A stretch of DNA of 64,000 nucleotides from Syntrophaceae bacterium UBA6109. GTDB lineage: Bacteria > Desulfobacterota > Syntrophia > Syntrophales > UBA6109. Both the position numbers and the translations under genes were made by a program. The stretch lies in the NCBI GenBank assembly GCA_002428445.1, contig DIWJ01000043.1, positions 47,938 to 111,937 of the forward strand. Reading direction: 5' to 3'. Under the pieces are notes generated by a model that was not told where the DNA came from, did not search any database, and worked only from the letters and a program-made list of their open reading frames with translations. Of the stretch, positions 43,623-51,814 are shown in pieces. Position 1 is the stretch's first letter. Every line of letters begins with the position of its first letter.

Positions 43623-44445
43623 CTTTGCTTGCCCTGCCTTTCAAGTTCCACATCGGATCGGAGTATTTCTTCGTCAGGAGCCTGTCCATCCACCGCTCCT
43701 CTTCCGGGAAAAGACTGCCGGGCTGAAGGTCGACGCCGAGGGTGATGGAAAACGCTCTCTGGAACACGCCGCACAACTCCTTTGGATCGGCGGCACTCCG
43801 CAGCTCTTCACGCAGTGAGGTCACGGAAGCCCGAAGCGACCTCACCAGCCTCTGCCGATCCCCGGCGCGCGTTTTCAGAAGAGCGGCATTCTTCTCCGGC
43901 GAAAAATCGAGCAGAATGGATCCGTGCTGCAAAAAGGACCCGTGAGACCGGACCTGCGCCGAACCGCAGATCTTCCGATCTCCCACCAGGAGTTCATAGC
44001 GGGAAGGGCTCGCAAAACAGGAGGCGTCGCCCCGACCGCTCCTTCCCTCCTCGGCCATCCGGACGCCGACACCGATCTCTTCAAATCCCCGCGCCAGGCA
44101 CCGGCTGATGACGCGGTACGTTCCGAGAATGTCGGAGGGAAACAGGGGATCTCCCGCGCCGGAAATGACGGAATACGTGAGGTCATCTTCGTGCAATACC
44201 GCCTTGCCGCCGGTCGGACGCCGCACGATGTCCAGGCTCGCCCGGGAACAGAACTGCACATCGATTTCTTTCTCGATGTCCTGGAAATAGCCCACGGACA
44301 CGGCCGGCGAGCGCCATGTATAGAATCGCAGGGTCGGAGGCGTTTTGAGGCGCTGGCGTACGCGGAAGACGGCTTCATCCATGGCCATATTTTCCCGGGC
44401 CGTCCACGAACCATGCGGGAGGACTCGCCAAGAAACGGCCAGCAT
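43609..44445 (-). CDS. lplA: Lipoate--protein ligase A family protein
   Basis: A 278-residue ligase/transferase of the BPL_LplA_LipB fold that attaches lipoate (or octanoate) to a protein lysine. The signatures RRPTGGKAVLHEDDLTYS and DRKICGSAQVR are present; the Lys in DRKICGSAQ corresponds to the catalytic lysine. The start at 44445 shares its A with the gcvH stop (TGATG), so translation is coupled to gcvH, its likely substrate. It may be a full LplA or an octanoyl/lipoyl transferase of the LipM/LipL type. Confidence 0.9.
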   Translation of the reverse strand: MLAVSWRVLPHGSWTARENMAMDEAVFRVRQRLKTPPTLRFYTWRSPAVSVGYFQDIEKEIDVQFCSRASLDIVRRPTGGKAVLHEDDLTYSVISGAGDPLFPSDILGTYRVISRCLARGFEEIGVGVRMAEEGRSGRGDASCFASPSRYELLVGDRKICGSAQVRSHGSFLQHGSILLDFSPEKNAALLKTRAGDRQRLVRSLRASVTSLREELRSAADPKELCGVFQRAFSITLGVDLQPGSLFPEEERWMDRLLTKKYSDPMWNLKGRASKDGLE

Positions 44446-44843
44446 CAGTCGACTTCCGTTTCCTGCGCGATGAAATCGTGGTAGGTCCGCGATTCCATCA
44501 AGTCGTCCAGTTCTTCGATGTCCTTCATTTCGACGACGATCAGCCACCCTGTGTCGTGGGGATCGCTGTTGATGATTCCCACATCGTCGGTGATATCTTC
44601 GTTGACACTGACCACAACCCCGCTGATGGGCGCAATCAATTCGACAATCGACTTGGCTGATTCAATGGTCCCGAAAGGCTCGTCCCTTTCGAGTTCCGTA
44701 TCCGCTTCCGGCAGTTCGACGGAGAGCACTTCTCCCAATTTTTCCTGTGCGAAGTCCGTCACACCAATGGTGGCGACATCCCCATCGACTCTTACCCAGA
44801 GGTGTTCTGAACTGTACAGCAGATCATCCGGAAAGACCTTCAT
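44445..44843 (-). CDS. gcvH: Glycine cleavage system H protein
   Basis: A 132-residue lipoyl carrier. The lipoyl-lysine site is ESAKS in FGTIESAKSIVELIAPISG, and the C-terminal helix and HDTGWLIVVEM stretch are typical. No gcvT or gcvP lies beside it. Instead it is directly coupled to its presumed modifying enzyme lplA. It may serve a glycine cleavage/synthase system encoded elsewhere, or act as a lipoyl relay. The start at 44843 has GAGG four bases upstream. Confidence 0.95.
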   Translation of the reverse strand: MKVFPDDLLYSSEHLWVRVDGDVATIGVTDFAQEKLGEVLSVELPEADTELERDEPFGTIESAKSIVELIAPISGVVVSVNEDITDDVGIINSDPHDTGWLIVVEMKDIEELDDLMESRTYHDFIAQETEVD

Positions 44844-44922
44844 ACGTCCTCATCCTGTCCTGTTTTTTTTATTGGGTTCGCTCGCGGCAATCCCCGGCCT
44901 CATCCCTTCGCCCGCACAATCG

Positions 44923-46008
44923 TTACAGTACCATAGGGTCTTTTGCCAAGGCCGTCAAGATCTCGCCGTCGTCGTTCCGAACGCGTGCCATATCCTCGAT
45001 CCGAATGCCCCAGCGGTCCGCCAGGTAGATTCCCGGTTCGATCGTCACGACCATCTCCGTCTCGAGGAGATCGTCGACCGCGGCAGCCAACCGGGGATAT
45101 TCGTGCACATCCAGTCCCACGCCATGGCCCGTTCCATGTGTAAAGAAAGGCCCCCAGCCCTTCTCGGAGAGAAAACCCCTCGCAGCGGCATCGACGGATC
45201 CGCATACGGCGCCGCTCCGGACGGCCCGCATCGCCGTGTCATGGGCCTCGCGGACTGCGGCGTATGCTTCTTGAAATTCGCCCGGCGGTCTTCCCACGGA
45301 TACCGTGATGGTTTCGTCGGACCGGTATCCCTCGACAACCGCCCCGTAATCCATGACGATCACGTCGTGCTCCCGGATGCGGCGACTGCCGGGCGCGGCG
45401 TGCGGCAGTGCGGAATTCTCGCCGGAGGCGATAATGGAGGGAAAGGCAATGCCGTCTGCGCCGAGACGCCGCATCTTGAACTCCAGTTCGATGGCGATGT
45501 CCCTCTCCTGCACGCCGGGCCGAACGGAGTCCAGCACGGCCAGCACGGCATCGCCGGCAATGCGCGCCGCCTTCCGCATCCGGTCGATTTCCCATTCCTC
45601 CTTGACCGCGCGAAGCCGGTTGAGGTCCGCCGGCGCCGGCGACAGATGGATGCGGGGGAGTTTTTCGACCAGTTTTGTGTGGGTTTCAACCGTCATCACC
45701 GCCGCATCGAAAAGAATGCGCCCGCGCGCGCTTTCGGAGACGGCCCCGGCAATTCCGGAGAGCTTATCGCTGTATCGACGGACCTCCACGCCGGCCGCCT
45801 CCCTCTTCGCCTGATTCTCGTAACGGCCGTCCACCAGAAGCACTGCGGAATCGGGCGCAACAAAGAGCGCGCCGTCGCTGCCGGTAAAACCAACGAGATA
45901 TTGGATATTCTTGAGGTCCAGGATCAGGACGGCTTCCCCGTCGCCGGCGCCAAGAAGACCCCGGAGGCGGCCTAGACGCCGATTCAGCAAAGCACGATCA
46001 GGTTCCAT
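44923..46008 (-). CDS. M24-family Xaa-Pro aminopeptidase
   Basis: A 361-residue dinuclear-metal peptidase that removes N-terminal residues before proline. The creatinase-type N-domain is followed by the pita-bread domain with all five ligands: Asp in VMDYGAVVEGYRSD (two), His in GTGHGVGLDVHE, Glu in TIEPGIYL and Glu in IRIEDMARV. The start at 46008 lies inside the end of the TPR gene (11-base overlap). Symbols pepP, pepQ or ypdF could each be used, so none is assigned. Confidence 0.92.
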   Translation of the reverse strand: MEPDRALLNRRLGRLRGLLGAGDGEAVLILDLKNIQYLVGFTGSDGALFVAPDSAVLLVDGRYENQAKREAAGVEVRRYSDKLSGIAGAVSESARGRILFDAAVMTVETHTKLVEKLPRIHLSPAPADLNRLRAVKEEWEIDRMRKAARIAGDAVLAVLDSVRPGVQERDIAIELEFKMRRLGADGIAFPSIIASGENSALPHAAPGSRRIREHDVIVMDYGAVVEGYRSDETITVSVGRPPGEFQEAYAAVREAHDTAMRAVRSGAVCGSVDAAARGFLSEKGWGPFFTHGTGHGVGLDVHEYPRLAAAVDDLLETEMVVTIEPGIYLADRWGIRIEDMARVRNDDGEILTALAKDPMVL

Positions 46009-46684
46009 GCGGGCGCATCCGTTCGATGTTATCCAACCATCGTTGCAGTTCATCAACGAGGCGATGTTCCCTTCCCTTTTCCGGGGTCTCTGTCCGGTGC
46101 ATCGCCATTTTCTCCCGGACCTCGGAGATCAACCTCGCGGCCTGCGGATCTTCCGGATCCCTTTGCAGGATTCTCTCCAGCAATTCGGCCGCTTCTTCCA
46201 GGTGTCCTTGTCGGACATACAGGTCCGCCACGGTCACGGTCTGAAAATCGGCGGCCAGCGACGTTGTTTCCGCATCTGTTCCGTCGACCGATTTGGCTGC
46301 GGACGTCTCGCGGAGGAGCTCGTCCAGGTGGCCGTTCACGTCTTCGGTGATCGAAGAGCAAGGATGAATAGCAAGGAATTTTCGGTAATAGACGACCGCC
46401 TCATCCCGCAGTCCCTTCCGGCGGCACAGGTCCCCGAGCAAGGCATAGAGACGCGAAAATCCGAGGACGGCGCCCTCAATCTCTCCCAGACATCGCATCG
46501 CCTCCTGCATCCGTTCCATCCCGATGAAGGCTCGGCAAAGGATAACGCTGGCATCAATGTCCGCGGGATGGTCTCGAAGCCGGGATTCCGCTGCCTCCGC
46601 GGCCTCCCTGTAAAGGCGGTTCGCGAAGAGCGCTTCGGCTTGGTCCAAGAAGGCCTTCTGCCCCTGGAGATTTTCATCCGCCAT
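45998..46684 (-). CDS. TPR-repeat protein of unknown function
   Basis: A 228-residue predicted cytoplasmic protein with at least three TPR-like helix pairs (about 10-45, 75-110 and 150-190), for example LYVRQGHLEEAAELLERILQRDPEDPQA. It has no signal peptide or membrane span. It is the first gene of a five-gene cluster (TPR, M24 peptidase, gcvH, lplA, hisC) and has a candidate promoter upstream. Its partner is unknown. The similar C-terminal layout in other deltaproteobacterial proteins beside pilQ suggests a conserved neighbourhood, but I cannot verify that. Confidence 0.8.
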   Translation of the reverse strand: MADENLQGQKAFLDQAEALFANRLYREAAEAAESRLRDHPADIDASVILCRAFIGMERMQEAMRCLGEIEGAVLGFSRLYALLGDLCRRKGLRDEAVVYYRKFLAIHPCSSITEDVNGHLDELLRETSAAKSVDGTDAETTSLAADFQTVTVADLYVRQGHLEEAAELLERILQRDPEDPQAARLISEVREKMAMHRTETPEKGREHRLVDELQRWLDNIERMRPHGT

Positions 46685-46742
46685 ATTAGCCTTGCAGGAT
46701 TGTGATTTTGCAGTGTTTTTCCCGAAACTTACAAGCGGTCGA

Positions 46743-46771
46743 ACGCTAACACAGCCCCCCTACCCTGTCAA
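46743..46771 (-). promoter_or_regulatory. Candidate promoter of the TPR-peptidase-gcvH-lplA-hisC cluster
   Basis: Minus strand TTGACA (46771-46766, perfect), 17 bases, then TAGCGT (46748-46743, weak). The predicted start is about 50 bases before the TPR gene. It lies just downstream of the pilQ terminator. Confidence 0.45.
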
Positions 46772-46807
46772 GAAAGACTTTGAATCCGGTTTTCTTTCGC
46801 GCCGATG

Positions 46808-46839
46808 AAAAAAAACCCGCCGCAGGGGTCTGCGGCGGG
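46808..46839 (-). terminator. Rho-independent terminator of the pilMNOPQ operon
   Basis: A perfect 9-bp stem, CCCGCCGCA/TGCGGCGGG with a 6-base loop, is followed on the minus strand by eight T, 24 bases after the pilQ stop. Confidence 0.93.
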
Positions 46840-46863
46840 CGGTAAATCGTGCCGGAAAGGTGG

Positions 46864-48525
46864 TCATCCCTTCAAGAGGTCCGCTTTCTCCACGGGCGGT
46901 TCACCCTTGATGACCGAAGGCGTCACGAAGATCAGCAGTTGCGTGCGTGTCTTGGTGATGTCCTCCGTTTTGAACAACCAGCCAAGAATCGGGATCTTGG
47001 ACAACCAGGGTACGCCGCTGACACCGGTCGAATCCTCACTCTTCTGGATGCCGCCGATCACGATCGTTCCGCCGTCGGAGACAACCACCTGGGAGTCGAT
47101 TTCACTCTTGAAAATGGGGACATTCCCCTGAAGGAGCGAAGCCTGAGCGTAATTCGGCCGGTCGTTGGAGGCCTTGATGATCATGGAGATCTTGCCTTCG
47201 GGCGTGATCTTGGGCGTCACTTCCAGCTTCAGGACAGCCTCCTTGAAGTTCACGCTGGGATTGCCCTGCGAGTCGCGTGTGACGTAAGGAATTTCTTCAC
47301 CCTGCTTGATCGACGCTTTGATGTTTTCCATCGTCGTGACTTTGGGCGCTGAAAGGAGTTTCCCGTTGGTTGTGGATTCCAATGCGGCAAGCTGGGCGTC
47401 CAAAACAGCCTGAGACCCCCCGATGATCAGACCGATGGAAGGCGCGGCGATCGCCATTGGAAAATTGACGGCAAGATTGCTGCTCGTGAGCCCGATGCCG
47501 CCGGGCAGGCTGGTGACGCCGGTGGTGCTGGAGTTCGTGCCGATCATCGCTCCGAATGGATAGGCGCCGACATGGCCGCTGACCCCGGCGCCCCACTGGA
47601 CGCCGAGTTTGCGGGTGAAGTTGTCGGTAGCCTCGACGATCCTTGCTTCGATCGACACCTGGCGAAGGATTCCCTTCTCGGCAAGGAGCGCCTGATCGAT
47701 CTTCTTTTTCTCGTCTTGCGCCTTGCGTTTCAGGACCTCACGCGCCTGCGCGTCGGCCTCATCCTTCTTGATCTTGTCCATGCTCATGACGGTGATGACG
47801 TTTCCGGCCTGCTTTCTGCCGAGGCCCTTGATCTCCAGGATCGTATCCAGCGCCTGCTCCCAGCTGACCTTCTTCATCTGCAGCGTCACCGTCCCCTTGA
47901 CGTCGTCGCCGGAAACGATGCTGACCCTTCCCTCTTCCGCCAGCAGACGCAGCACGGCCTTGATGTCTGCGTCCTGAACATCGATGGTCATTTGCCTGCC
48001 GCCATTGGAGCCGCTCTTCTGCACCGTCGGCGCCGCGGCAGCGGCTTGCCCCGCGCCGGCGAGAGCGAGGACATTGAAGTCAACAAGGATATTGCCGCCT
48101 TCCTGGCGGATGCTGTAAGGAACGCGTTCTTTCAGAGCGATCGTCACATACGCCCACTGCTTGCCGCCGCTCTTCTGGGCGGCCGGCTCTACACGCAGGA
48201 CATTCGTCGACGCATCTCCCTCCGCAAAGGACTTTCGAAGAGAATCCGGCACGAAGGTATTCTCGAGTTTGACAAGGACATTCGTCGCGCCCTGATTCTC
48301 CACGACAAGCATCGGCTGACGGGAGACGGCGAGGACAACCCGCTCTTTCCCATTCATTTTTTCAAAAGTGACGTTTTCCAAATAGCCCGTATCCGCCTGC
48401 GCCAGGAGAATCCGTTCCTCTCCCATGGCGCGGCCGTCCCCGGCGGCGGCTCCGGATCCGTAGATCCCGGCGACCGCAAGGACACCCGCCAATGCGATCC
48501 ATGGCCATTTTCCTTTGCTGTTCAT
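46864..48525 (-). CDS. pilQ: Type IV pilus secretin PilQ
   Basis: A 553-residue outer-membrane secretin that forms the gate for the pilus. A signal peptide (about 1-28) is followed by an AMIN-like domain (NVLVKLENTF... to VDFNVLAL), an STN/N0 domain (MTIDVQDADIKAVLRLLAEEGRVSI type block, about 178-250), then the secretin core ending in VPWLSKIPILGWLFK and TQLLIFVTP. At 553 residues it is shorter than Pseudomonas PilQ (714), because it has a single AMIN domain. It overlaps pilP by four bases (ATGA). Confidence 0.95.
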   Translation of the reverse strand: MNSKGKWPWIALAGVLAVAGIYGSGAAAGDGRAMGEERILLAQADTGYLENVTFEKMNGKERVVLAVSRQPMLVVENQGATNVLVKLENTFVPDSLRKSFAEGDASTNVLRVEPAAQKSGGKQWAYVTIALKERVPYSIRQEGGNILVDFNVLALAGAGQAAAAAPTVQKSGSNGGRQMTIDVQDADIKAVLRLLAEEGRVSIVSGDDVKGTVTLQMKKVSWEQALDTILEIKGLGRKQAGNVITVMSMDKIKKDEADAQAREVLKRKAQDEKKKIDQALLAEKGILRQVSIEARIVEATDNFTRKLGVQWGAGVSGHVGAYPFGAMIGTNSSTTGVTSLPGGIGLTSSNLAVNFPMAIAAPSIGLIIGGSQAVLDAQLAALESTTNGKLLSAPKVTTMENIKASIKQGEEIPYVTRDSQGNPSVNFKEAVLKLEVTPKITPEGKISMIIKASNDRPNYAQASLLQGNVPIFKSEIDSQVVVSDGGTIVIGGIQKSEDSTGVSGVPWLSKIPILGWLFKTEDITKTRTQLLIFVTPSVIKGEPPVEKADLLKG

Positions 48526-49001
48526 GGCTTCCTCTCTTCTTCGTCTCGACGAAGCTTAATGATGATCCGCTTCACCTTCTTCTTTCCGCGTTCCTTGGTC
48601 AGCTCCTCCACGATCACGCGGTCGGCGAGGATCCGCGCCACCCTGCCCTCATTCATGCCGATGGCGGTCCCGACGATCAGGGGATAGAATTTCCCCTTGC
48701 CGTCATCGACGATGGCCGTGCGGCTCCGCTCGTCGCCGGCGATTCCGATCAGCCGGAACTGATCGATTTCCGCCCGCTGAAGCGGCGAGACGGGCAGCGC
48801 CTTTCTCTCCACCTTCTTCTTGAGGGCCAGGGCCTTTTCCTGATCGAGTTCAATGAACGGCCGGAACGGGTCCGGCTTCGCCGCCGGAGCGGCGGATCCC
48901 TTCACCGTCGCTCCCCAGCAGAGTCCGACGGACGAAGCGAAGAAAACGCCGATCAAGGTGAGGACGGCAAACGGATTGGTTGTCCTATTTCTTCTTGTCA
49001 T
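48522..49001 (-). CDS. pilP: Type IV pilus assembly protein PilP
   Basis: A 159-residue periplasmic protein linking the PilMNO complex to the secretin. The N-terminal hydrophobic segment (about 12-30) ends near GLCWGA; the Cys is not in a good lipobox (Leu precedes it), so lipid anchoring is uncertain. The body has the PilP pattern DPFRPFIEL, then LQRAEIDQFRLIGIAGD, and the beta domain GTAIGMNEGRVARILADRVIVEE. It overlaps pilO by 17 bases. Confidence 0.92.
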   Translation of the reverse strand: MTRRNRTTNPFAVLTLIGVFFASSVGLCWGATVKGSAAPAAKPDPFRPFIELDQEKALALKKKVERKALPVSPLQRAEIDQFRLIGIAGDERSRTAIVDDGKGKFYPLIVGTAIGMNEGRVARILADRVIVEELTKERGKKKVKRIIIKLRRDEEERKP

Positions 49002-49671
49002 CCGTCGCGCCTTTCTCGGAGGCCTTTTCGATAAACATATAGGTCTTCACGATACAGTTTGTATTGATGATTCGGCCCCGTCCTTTGACATCCTTCCCGT
49101 CTCCCATCGAGATCTGTTCAATATTGACGATCCGGGGAAGTTTTGCCACTTTCTCGAAGAAAAGCACCATACCCTGGAAATTTCCCGTAACGGTCACGCG
49201 GACGGGAATGTCATCGTAAAACTTATCCGGTTCTTTCGGTTTGGCCGCCGCCGCTTTCTTGTCGTCTGGCTTGGCCGCCGCGGCCGCCTGCTGGGGCTTT
49301 GGCGGAGGTGCGGGAGGCGCCGGCTCGAACAGGAGAAAGTCCACGCCCGCTTCTCTGCCGGCAACGGAAACGGCGTGAAAAAGGGCGGGAATCTCCCGCT
49401 GATTGGGCAGTTTTGTCAACGCCGTCTTGAACGACTCCCTGAGGGCGTTGAGTTCCCGCAGGTGTTTGTCTTTCTGGGCGGCAATTCTTCCCTTGTCCGC
49501 CACCTGCTGGTTCAGTTCCTGGAGTTTCGTGTCGAGGTTTCCTTTCTTTTCCAACTCCGCCTGGATGAAGAAAAAGAAGAAGAAATAACCCAACAAAAGA
49601 TAAATCCCCGCCAGCGCCAGGGCCTTTTTCTGCGGAGACAGCTTTTTGATATCCTCAACTGTAATTGCCAT
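48985..49671 (-). CDS. pilO: Type IV pilus assembly protein PilO
   Basis: A 228-residue bitopic inner-membrane protein that pairs with PilN. The membrane span is at about 18-36 (with a run of six Phe), followed by a coiled coil (about 38-85) and a periplasmic ferredoxin-like domain. Between them is an unusual Ala/Pro/Lys-rich stretch (PAPPAPPPKPQQ and repeated KPDDKKAAAAKP) at about 120-150, likely a flexible linker. It lies nine bases after pilN. Confidence 0.93.
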   Translation of the reverse strand: MAITVEDIKKLSPQKKALALAGIYLLLGYFFFFFFIQAELEKKGNLDTKLQELNQQVADKGRIAAQKDKHLRELNALRESFKTALTKLPNQREIPALFHAVSVAGREAGVDFLLFEPAPPAPPPKPQQAAAAAKPDDKKAAAAKPKEPDKFYDDIPVRVTVTGNFQGMVLFFEKVAKLPRIVNIEQISMGDGKDVKGRGRIINTNCIVKTYMFIEKASEKGATDDKKK

Positions 49672-49680
49672 ACGCTCTTC

Positions 49681-50229
49681 CTATTGCACTTTCTTCGTCA
49701 TGCACGAAAGAACGAACCGCTGGAGTTTCACACCGCTGATTTCCGCCTGTTTTGAAAGTACGAGATCGACCGATTTGACGTAAGCGGATTTCTCCAGATT
49801 TTTCATGAACACGGCAACGGAGATGTTATCCCTGCCGACCCCTTCGATACGCAGTGAACTGCCCGATTCCACCACCTTCTCCAGCCAGATGTCTCTCGCA
49901 GGAACGAGGCGGGCCAGCTCATCGAACAGTTGCACGGGCGCCATCCGGTTTCCCTCGAGGTTTCCAATCACGGCCAGCTTCTTCTCCATGATCTTCTTAT
50001 CTGCCTTGAAGATCTCGATGTCCCCGAGGATCTTGGTCAGTCTCGCGAGCTCTGTCTCACTCTTCTTGATGTCCGCCTCAAGCGATTTCACGCTGCTGAT
50101 GACATAGAAGTACACGGAGACAAGCAGAAGCAGGAAGACAACAAAGGTCGCGCCAATGATGATCAATTGGCGGGCCAGGTTCTCTTTCTTTTCTTTTTCC
50201 CGATAGGGTAGGAGGTTGATTTTGATCAT
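49681..50229 (-). CDS. pilN: Type IV pilus assembly protein PilN
   Basis: A 182-residue bitopic protein. The N-terminal cytoplasmic motif IKINLLPYR, which docks into PilM, is intact at residues 2-10. A membrane span (about 22-44), a coiled coil and a periplasmic domain follow. The start overlaps the pilM stop by four bases (ATGA). Confidence 0.95.
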   Translation of the reverse strand: MIKINLLPYREKEKKENLARQLIIIGATFVVFLLLLVSVYFYVISSVKSLEADIKKSETELARLTKILGDIEIFKADKKIMEKKLAVIGNLEGNRMAPVQLFDELARLVPARDIWLEKVVESGSSLRIEGVGRDNISVAVFMKNLEKSAYVKSVDLVLSKQAEISGVKLQRFVLSCMTKKVQ

Positions 50230-51308
50230 TTATCTCCCAGCCTCCTCAGGGCCAATCCGATGCTCACCGCTGCGACCGGGGCAATCTGCTCGATCGTTTC
50301 GGGCGTAAAGGCTTTCTTGTTGTAGTCGATTTTTTTGAACGGGTCGATGATCTGCGTTTCGATGCTCAACCGCTGGGCCAGATCCCCGGCCAGGCCCGGG
50401 ATGCGCGCGCTGCCACCCGACAGGATCACGTTTTTGATGTTCATTTCACCGGATGTCGACCGGAAGTACTCGACGGACCGCTCCACCTCCATGCAGATCG
50501 GTTCCGCGTACAGATGCAGGCTCTCCCGGGATGATGCTTTGGTCGCCGGGTCATCGCCAAAGCCCTCCAGTTTGACTTTCTCCGCATCCGCCAAGCTCGG
50601 CAGGCCCAGACGATCCTTTACGGATTCCGTCACGGCATTGCCCGCAATCGTGAAGTCCCTTGTAAAGAGGGATGCCCCGTTCTTGATGACATTGATGTTC
50701 GTAATACTCGCCCCGATGTTGACCAGGACGTCCACCTCGTTTTCTTCAGGATCGTAGTTTTCCTCGTAGAGAGTCTCCAACGCAAAGGCATCCACATCCA
50801 TGACCAGTGCCTGGAGTCCCGCATCGCGGATGATCTCCGTATAGGTCGTGATGATGTCCTTCTTGGCGGCGACCAGGATCACGTCAAGTTGGTTGGGATT
50901 GAATTCGCTGGGCCCGACAATCTGGAAGTCGAAATTCACTTCCTCCATATTGTCGAAAGGCAGGTATTTCCCGGCTTCGTCGCGGATCAGATCGCGCATC
51001 TCCGCCTCTTCCATGGTGGGGAGATTGACCTTCTTGATGATCACGGAATGACCGGACAGCGAGGTCACAACGTTTTTGCGGCTGCAGCCGGATTCTTTGA
51101 AGAGGGCCTTGATGCTCGCCACGAGCTTTTCGTGCTCGATCGGAACACCCTCCGCGATGACGCCTTCCTCCAGGGGCAGTTGAGAAAAGCGGCTGAGAAC
51201 ATATTTGCCGGCTTCTCCCTGGATTTCGGCGAGTTTCAGCGAGCTGGAGCCGATATCCAGACCTGCCAGCTGTTTGCTTCCTGAAAACAGATTTTTCCAG
51301 TCGAACAT
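50226..51308 (-). CDS. pilM: Type IV pilus assembly protein PilM
   Basis: A 360-residue cytoplasmic actin-like ATP-binding protein of the pilus alignment complex. AGLDIGSSSLKLAEI near residue 15 is the phosphate-1 motif. VDVLVNIGASITNINVI and ILSGGSARIPGLAGDLAQRL are the phosphate-2 and adenosine motifs. It is the first pil gene of the set and lies 39 bases downstream of the ftsB-like gene. Confidence 0.96.
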   Translation of the reverse strand: MFDWKNLFSGSKQLAGLDIGSSSLKLAEIQGEAGKYVLSRFSQLPLEEGVIAEGVPIEHEKLVASIKALFKESGCSRKNVVTSLSGHSVIIKKVNLPTMEEAEMRDLIRDEAGKYLPFDNMEEVNFDFQIVGPSEFNPNQLDVILVAAKKDIITTYTEIIRDAGLQALVMDVDAFALETLYEENYDPEENEVDVLVNIGASITNINVIKNGASLFTRDFTIAGNAVTESVKDRLGLPSLADAEKVKLEGFGDDPATKASSRESLHLYAEPICMEVERSVEYFRSTSGEMNIKNVILSGGSARIPGLAGDLAQRLSIETQIIDPFKKIDYNKKAFTPETIEQIAPVAAVSIGLALRRLGDK

Positions 51309-51347
51309 GGATCCCCGCCTATCATTCCGGTATTCAGGCAGCCGGAC

Positions 51348-51614
51348 CTATGGAGCAAACCGGTATACGACGTCTCCTTTTTTCACCATCCCCAGTTCGT
51401 TCCGCGCCACAGTCTCGATATAAGGAAGATCTTCCTTGAGGAGAACAATTCTCTTCCTCAATTTTGCGTTATCGACGGCCAGAGAGTAGTTCATTTCCCT
51501 CAGCGACGCGAGTTTTTGCGTCACAAGATAGTTGTCCAGAAGGCCGCGCTTCCCAAAGGCGATAAACGCGCCGATCACGATCACGAGCGCCACGACGTAC
51601 CGACCGACCTTCAT
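51348..51614 (-). CDS. ftsB: Septum formation initiator FtsB/DivIC family protein
   Basis: An 88-residue bitopic division protein. The membrane span is at about residues 5-20, followed by a heptad-type coiled coil (LASLREMNYSLAVDNAKLRKRIVLLKED region) and the typical C-terminal ARNELGMVKKGDVVYRF. The ATG at 51614 is chosen because a good promoter lies at 51667-51695, so upstream in-frame starts would precede transcription. A short gap to pilM suggests co-transcription with pilMNOPQ, away from the usual division cluster. Confidence 0.85.
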   Translation of the reverse strand: MKVGRYVVALVIVIGAFIAFGKRGLLDNYLVTQKLASLREMNYSLAVDNAKLRKRIVLLKEDLPYIETVARNELGMVKKGDVVYRFAP

Positions 51615-51666
51615 TTTCGCCCGAAACCCCTCAAGGGATGGGTTAAAAAAGAAATCATTTTGCGCG

Positions 51667-51695
51667 ACTATAAACGAATTCTGCATTGATTGCAA
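51667..51695 (-). promoter_or_regulatory. Promoter of ftsB-pilMNOPQ
   Basis: Minus strand TTGCAA (51695-51690), 17 bases, then TATAGT (51672-51667, five of six). The predicted start is near 51660, giving a leader of about 46 bases to the ftsB start. Confidence 0.6.
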
Positions 51696-51814
51696 TAAAA
51701 AAAGTTATACAACCTTTGAAAAGCCAAACACACCGCAGCTCAGCCGATTGTGGTGCCTTGCAATGCCGATTCTGTCTGACTTTGGTGAACGACGGACGCG
51801 AGAATTCTTCAGCT

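Noticed and set aside
51615..51695. A longer ftsB start at 51686 or 51695.
   Set aside because: These codons overlap the promoter boxes at 51667-51695, so they would not be in the transcript; the family N-terminus begins at the membrane segment.
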